DNA of 64,000 nt from Isoetes taiwanensis (Eukaryota > Streptophyta > Lycopodiopsida > Isoetales > Isoetaceae). Position 1 is the first letter of the stretch; every line of letters begins with the position of its first letter. Positions 58,462-64,000 of the stretch are shown here, piece by piece. The translations under genes and the position numbers were made by a program. The notes beneath the pieces were generated by a model. The model searched no databases, was not told the origin of the DNA, and worked only from the letters and a program-made list of their open reading frames with translations. The stretch lies in assembly GCA_021234155.1 (NCBI GenBank), contig JAJEKV010000030.1:9656390-9720389 (forward strand), given 5' to 3'.

Positions 58462-60157
58462 TACTAGGTGCTCATAATTTTTACTCTGGCGGCCAGCTTC
58501 AAGCAATCAAGCAACGGCATGAAGGGGCTTCAATCAATCAAGCATGACATAAAGGGGCTTTGATCATATGGTGTTTTGAAGTAAAAACTGCAATATTCAA
58601 CAACAAAAGGGGATAATCTAAATCTTAGCCTAAAAAGGAAGATAGGCACAGGTTTAATTGCCGGGGGAGTTGGATAGGCTAAAGAAAATTCAACAGATCA
58701 AAATTTCTACCATTAATATGATGACAGAAATTAGCAAACACAGCTTTGCACGAATTTGAGCTCCAGAAGCTACAACCAAATGACTTTTTGCTCAGATCCA
58801 GCGAGGCACTGACCATCAATTGCATTCAATCTCTCCATCTTCTGCAGAAAAATTTCGCTTGACATTTCACAGGACATTTCATAAGATATTATAAAAGGCA
58901 CATGAAATTACAAGTTTTAATACAGGCCCATAATCATGTGAAAATTCCCCCCCTTGCCTTGCACGTTTAGTTGCATTGGCATTTGTTATTAGCCTACCTC
59001 CACTTAAGTTGCATTAATTAAATTAACATTGTCAAATATTAATTTAAAAATTGGCAACTAGAACTTAGAGGAAAATGTGTATTTGGGTAATTGGTAACGA
59101 CCACAACTCCTTTTTGTTTGACCTCCAACTCAGTTTCCTTTGCATCCAGTCGATGTCTCATGCTGAGGAGATTTTTTAAAGAATAATCACATTCATGAAG
59201 CATTTGATCTAAAGTTGTGTTCAACATTTAAAGTTGCTCATATTAGGTATGATAACAATGGACAAAGGTGCTACTAAGAAGAGTGGGCTCTAGGAGTTAC
59301 ATGTTTGCCCTACTCGAACTCCCTCGACACGGAGCAATGCATGCCGGCATGTTTGATCTTAATAGCGATGTTGCAATTTTGTAGGAATGGCGATAGCGAT
59401 CTTTGCAATTGTGTAGGAATGATGAGAAGACAATCTGCATATTTGGTGCTTTTTAACATTCATTTTAACAGTCTGTACATTGTTGGATGGACATTTCAAG
59501 GTTTTAGAAGGTTTCATTTCCATTATTTGCATTTCATTTCCAAATGCACCTCTTGACATAACATTGAGATCTTTTATAAGAATGAAAATATTCTTTGAAA
59601 GACTTCGTCACTTGCTTGCAACATTTAGTGTCAATGTAAAAGCATTTTGGATAGGACAAAGTAGAGCAATAGATACTAGAAGAAATGACATTAATTGTAA
59701 GAATAATACAACATTGAAGTAGAATAGAATAGAATTGAAGTGTGCAAATATACCGTGTAAACACATGCCCTAACTTATGCATGGCAATGCTCTGCACACG
59801 TTTACTATGTAAATTATGTCCCCCTACATGGCACATGTAATATATCAAGTGAATTTATCATTTTCTAATTTACTATACTCTTGGGTAAATAATGCTAGCA
59901 ATGAAAACAAACTTGGTTAAATGCATTGAGTTGGTCATTTTCCTTTGACGATTGTAACAAACGTTGTGACATGTTTCATTGCAAATGCATGTTTGTTTAG
60001 AGTATAAAGCTATTGCAAATTGAAAATACACTATATTAACAGTTTTTAAAGTCTGCATTACTATCTAGACATCTCCAAGGACATTGATCTATTGTATGTT
60101 GATTCATTTGAACGTATTGTTATTCTTAATGGTAGCAACTCCTCTAAAGTATCAATT
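58462..60157. other. Intergenic, no gene identified
   Basis: AT-rich sequence downstream of the hydrolase gene. A duplicated AAGCAATCAAGC/ATCAATCAAGC...AAGGGGCTT pair lies at 58,500-58,565. A short (AGAAT)n tract lies at 59,719-59,733. No domain was recognised in open frames of up to 104 codons. Confidence 0.5.
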
Positions 60158-61276
60158 TTAGAGATCAAGTAACTTGGAAATGACTTGGTGCACCAAAATT
60201 CCTCCTCCTTTGTCTTGTACTAGTCTATGTTGCATAATCCATGGAAGCTTGTCATACACATGCTCATGCGCTAGCTTGCTAACTGGATCTTCATCTTCCT
60301 GCCATATATGGACTTTTGCACTACCTTCATCCTTAAAATAACCATGCAGTTGTTCTGGTGTAAAATTCCAATTCCCAAATTGTAAAATCATGTCCTTTCT
60401 CATGGAGTCTTCCAATCTTTGCCTTCTTATGCCCATTTGTACCTGCAAATGCTTTATTCAAGAGAATTCTCATCTCTGTAGAAAACAGAATTGCATCAAA
60501 GAACGAATTTGATGCTTAATGTACCCTGCTTGAATCATTCTTAGGAATCAAATTGTCAGTCATCCACCAATGCAGAAGCCATGGAGCATGATGTGCCAAT
60601 AGCACTGCACGCTTTTCTGGTTTGGGAAGCGCAGAAATTGCCTTGTGCGCTGCCGACAAAGGTATAATTTTCCACCAAAAATTTGTCATTGGCTCCACCA
60701 TAGCTACTCCGGCAAGCCTGTTTCAAGAATAAAGCTTCAAAAAGGTCTATTTTCTTAGGAAAAAAGACTTGAGAATGTACCTGTTAGGAATGTATTTCAT
60801 GGAAGCCCAAGCAGAATATGATCCAATTCCGACAGACAAAATGTAAAATTTGTCCCCAAGATTGAGGCCGTCTGCCAAATCTTGTATATCGTAAGCTTCC
60901 GAAAGAAAAGTACGGTGAGGAAAGGGTTCGCTTGCGCCATAGCCGGGCCGATCATAGCCAATAAGACAAATATTTTGTTCATACAGAAAAGTCTGCACAA
61001 CAGAGAAATCTGACTAAAGTATAATATTTAGTACCTGGACGAAAATGGATTTCTACAAGACTGATGTTAATCCCAATGCTTAGTTTTGTGGAACAAGAAT
61101 ACTTACTAGCCAGAATAGACGTGCATCGAGATCAAATGGCCATAGAACTCAGAATTACCTGAGAGAAAGAAAGAACGTCCCTCCCGGATCCACCATAGCC
61201 GTGAAGAAATAAGACCTTTCTTGATAGTCTGTCTCTGCACGGGCCTGCTGCTTCATAGGCCACAAATCTGCCATCT
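60158..61276 (-). CDS. Alpha/beta-hydrolase-fold protein lacking catalytic Ser and His (5' exon missing)
   Basis: Exons on the minus strand: 61,276-61,159, 61,009-60,781, 60,717-60,525 and 60,442-60,158. All have GT-AG ends and matching phases (1, 2, 0), giving an open 274-residue reading frame. It reads DGRFVAYEAAG, the oxyanion-loop HGYGGSGRD, YDRPGYGASEPFP, then the nucleophile elbow KFYILSVGIGSYSAW where relatives have GxSMG: serine is glycine here. HAPWLLHWWMTDNLIPKN and WQEDEDP keep the plant-family pattern and the acid residue. The usual C-terminal GHLFP with the catalytic histidine is replaced by DKGGGILVHQ. So two of three triad residues are absent although splicing and frame are intact: a pseudoenzyme or a very young pseudogene. 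The start exon would lie above 61,276, beyond or disrupted by the MITE at 61,328. Confidence 0.82.
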
Positions 61277-61327
61277 CTGAATGGCATATTTCAGAGACAT
61301 TTTAGAACCATGGTGTTTTATTAAAAA

Positions 61328-61539
61328 GGGAAAAACTCTGAAATACCCTTATGTTTTGTTAAAATTAACAAAACGCCCCTAGTTCTGGGGGTATTTTTAT
61401 GGAAACGATCATAACTTTTTTGTGATGATCCAAATGAGAATGAGCTTTTCAGAGCTATTGTAAAAAAGGATGAGATCTTTCCATGAACTAGGGGCGTTTT
61501 GTTAATTTTAGCAAAACATAAGGGTATTCGAGTTTTCCC
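61328..61539. mobile_element. 212-bp MITE with long inverted repeats
   Basis: Begins GGGAAAAACTCTGAAATACC and its right end reverse-complements to GGGAAAACTCGAATACC. The inverted repeats extend over about 60 bp, through TTATGTTTTG and TTAACAAAACGCCCCTAGTTC. A-rich flanks (TTAAAAA left, AAAAACTATTA right) prevent a sure target duplication. It lies about 50 bp upstream of the first recognised exon of the hydrolase, in that gene's 5' intron or promoter. Confidence 0.85.
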
Positions 61540-61969
61540 AAAAACTATTAAAAACACACTACATCCTTTAAGGACTTCGAAAAACTTTCATGATTGCGCG
61601 TGGGTCTAACACGACACTAGCCAATGCACAACAATGACCAGTATTTAATAGGATGGCTCCATTCATGCTGCCATTCATGTTAAGAAAGTTGGAAAATGTG
61701 ACCAATATTGACATTCATGTTGGAAAATGTGAGCAATGTTTATGAGGAAGATAGTATCATAGATTATCCTTCTTGTTGGAAAATGACAATGGCCATAAAC
61801 TTGGGTCCCATTTTTGGACCATTCTCGTACATCGTGGCAATACCGGGGTGCTCTAATCCGGCAATGCTTAGCAGATTAATAATCATGTATTTAATAATCA
61901 GATTAATAATCCATTTTTTAGCTCAATATAATTTCTAGCTTGCCGATTCTTGTTTTCATTCTCTTGGCT

Positions 61970-62042
61970 ATGGCCGAAGAAACTCAGGATTTTGAAGCCG
62001 CAGTTGAGCTTGTCCACAACGCTGCTTGGTCCAAGTCGAAAG
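61970..62042 (+). CDS. Possible first exon, acyl-CoA-binding-protein-like
   Basis: MAEETQDFEAAVELVHNAAW then SKSKG, followed by a GT donor at 62,043. DFEAAV recalls the N-terminal helix of acyl-CoA-binding domains. About 240 bp downstream the plus strand reads IFKCKQVGGC, faintly like the YKQATVGxC core of that domain. The two pieces do not join cleanly and no full domain was assembled. It may be a gene fragment or chance. Confidence 0.28.
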
Positions 62043-62099
62043 GTCTGATTCTTGCTCCATCTTATTGTTTTGATTCATCTCTTATTCTTAGCTTCTTGG

Positions 62100-62802
62100 A
62101 GTATTGTGTTATGCGATAAAAGGTTCTAGCTTGAAGTAAAAATCCTCATTTTGATTCATCAGCTTCTTGGAATAATTTCGTTCTGTGATGAATTGTTTTT
62201 TAGTTTGAGAAGTGAAAAATTGTTCAGGTTCAGACACACGGTTGCTATTGATAATATTCTTCACAAGTTTTCCGTTTATTTACGGATCTTTAAATGCAAA
62301 CAAGTTGGAGGATGCAGCCAGACCGATAGCCATATCGGGCATTCCATGGATATATCGATGGTTCTAACCACGATTGGCCAATATTAAGACGCTGGAAATA
62401 TAAGTCACAAAATTAAAAATCTTACATGTGAAGATGAAACTCCAAAGCCCCAAGGATAAAAGGACCCGGTTTGCAATTGTTTGGAAAGTGTATGGGCTTC
62501 CAGGGATTTCACCTATTGCAAAGGGGATATGCCATGTGCGTTAATGGGGTCGACAAAAACCCTCTCGTATATGCCTTATCTAGAGTTAAAAAACCCTTAT
62601 CATATACATTTCACTAGAGTGCCCCTATAAAACCTCATATTTCCGTATGTATACGTACGGTTTAAGACGATAAAAACCCACATGGATTAACTCACATGTT
62701 ATATATGGCCTACATTATGTAAAACTCACAAGTATGGACTAGGGAGGTTGCATATTTGTTTCTTTTTGGGAAAATACTATTGGGTATTTGAGGGTGAAAA
62801 TT
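62100..62802. other. Intergenic, no gene identified
   Basis: AT-rich sequence with short ATAAAAACCC words. The frame at 62,151-62,387 includes the possible acyl-CoA-binding-like word but no assured gene. Confidence 0.4.
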
Positions 62803-64000
62803 AGGAAGGAAGGAAGGAAGGTATTTTTATCGTCCACGGAGACCAATCGGTCTATGGAACCCAATACAAAAGCGCAGCAAGCGGATTACTACCCGGATTA
62901 AAAAACCCCCGCCCCGAAGGGTTTTCGAGGGAAAAATCGTGGCAGCAATCAGCCTGCTGACAAACTGTTCCAATATACAAAATGCAAAAACACACAAATA
63001 TATACACTCATGTCACCGTGCAGTAGTGCGATCGGTGACACTGACCCGGTGGGGGGCCAAAGGTGGGCTCGCGAGATCCGGTACATCCCGAATATGCGAC
63101 CCGAGCACGCATTGTGGTGTGTTCATCAACAAATGTAGGGTAAAATCCGCCCGTTACCAAGGGAGCGTATCTGCCCGGATCGGTTGAATCTTTGGGCAAC
63201 TCTGGAAAGTGTGAGACTCATCCTCAATGGCACCCGTTTGGCCCGACCGAGAGCGTCACTGGCGGGGCTCCTCAATCCACCCTGCCCGTTTCGATCGCGA
63301 AGATGGTGGGCACACAATGCGAATGGAGGCAATGAGTCATGCTTTTAGGCGGTTTGGAGCGGTAGAGCTGCGGGCCACACTGGGCCAGGGGTTGATGTGC
63401 TCCTTGTAATGGGCGTTTTGACCTCCTCTAGGCCGGGATCCCAGAGCTTGCCAAGGAAGCAAAAAGCGTCCCGGAGGTACTCCTGCCGGTACATCACGAT
63501 CGGCCTCTGTGTCCACACGCGCATCACGTGCTCCTACCGCGTTCCATCGGCGAACCATTGATCTCTCTTACCCTCCAACAGGGCCTTTGAGCGGCTGCGG
63601 GCCCATTGCCCGCGGTGTAAGCTGGGGTGCGGGGGAGCGGCGTCATCCATATTAACCACTTTACGAAATAGGCGATGTGTCTATCAAAGGGCTGCCGGCC
63701 AAGCGGCCAAGAATCAGTTTCTGCCGCCGAGAATCGATAGGGGCTGAAGGTTTCACCAAGTGCCCGTGCCAAAAATGCTTACGCACTGCTCCAAGTCATT
63801 CCAGTTAAAGCCAAAGAGGCGGCCCAGGGCCCCAAACCTCGACCCGTCTGAAGGGCCAGGGACCCGGTCAAAGCGGATGTGATGGCCCCAATCATAGAGC
63901 TACGCACGGTATTTGTTGTTACGCATGGCATAAAGCACTCCCCACCTGCCATCACATAGCGAATGTACACCTTCCAGCAGGCGAGGGAGGGGACACCCCT
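62803..64000 (-). mobile_element. LINE family B copy with (CCTT)n tail, runs off the window
   Basis: On the minus strand: ORF2 C-terminal remnants, including a DESHTFQSCPKIQP zinc-knuckle-like word near 63,185-63,225. Then come the 3' UTR stem-loop AAAACCCTTCGGGGCGGGGG, the block CCATAGACCGATTGGTCTCC and GTGGACGATAAAA. The tail is (CCTT)n, seen as AAGGAAGGAAGG at 62,803-62,821, instead of the (TTCTA)n of its relatives. The 5' part lies beyond the window; frames are broken. Confidence 0.82.

Noticed and set aside
59719-59733. (AGAAT)n tract as another LINE family B insertion
   Set aside because: It has only two to three units and no 3' UTR block attached.

Overview
The window reads as nuclear DNA of a land plant with a large, transposon-rich genome. 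The evidence is GT-AG-spliced genes of plant type, plant-style CACTA and hAT transposons, a TRIM retroelement primed by initiator tRNA-Met, and pentanucleotide-tailed LINEs. I cannot name the species. A seed-free plant such as a fern is a guess from the LINE style and the repeat load. I found no rRNA gene, tRNA gene, CRISPR array or bacterial operon.

Host genes are few. A five-exon class I mannose-6-phosphate isomerase gene (36,684-38,262, +) looks intact. An alpha/beta-hydrolase gene (61,276-60,158, -) splices cleanly in frame across four exons but has lost the nucleophile serine and the catalytic histidine; its first exon was not found. A decayed 2-oxoglutarate/Fe(II) dioxygenase lies at 2,564-1,658 (-). 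A short possible acyl-CoA-binding-protein exon lies near 61,970.

The rest is nested mobile DNA. (1) 2.7-4.75 kb: a minus-strand LINE split by an 839-bp hAT-type element with an exact 8-bp target duplication. (2) 4.74-8.33 kb and 29.2-33.5 kb: two long copies of a second LINE family with (TTCTA)n tails and a conserved 3' stem-loop. Shorter copies lie at 12.7, 43.9 and 62.8 kb. (3) 8,847-9,419: a TRIM element with a 5-bp target duplication. (4) 12,870-29,052: a 16.2-kb CACTA-type element inserted in the (TTCTA)n tail of a truncated LINE. It carries an array of ~1.1-kb tandem repeats, and a second 7.1-kb CACTA-type element (17,154-24,276) sits inside that array. (5) 34.54-36.32 kb: an array of alternating small and large inverted repeats ending about 360 bp before the isomerase start codon. 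(6) 46.5-49.0 kb: a broken hAT transposase gene. (7) 49,244-58,461: a 9.2-kb terminal-inverted-repeat element. It has convergent, decayed genes: a DDE-type transposase of a family I cannot name on the minus strand, and on the plus strand an unidentified protein followed by an FCP1/SCP-like phosphatase domain.

The strongest leads are the 9.2-kb element, the nested CACTA/satellite structure, the alternating hairpin array and the triad-less hydrolase.
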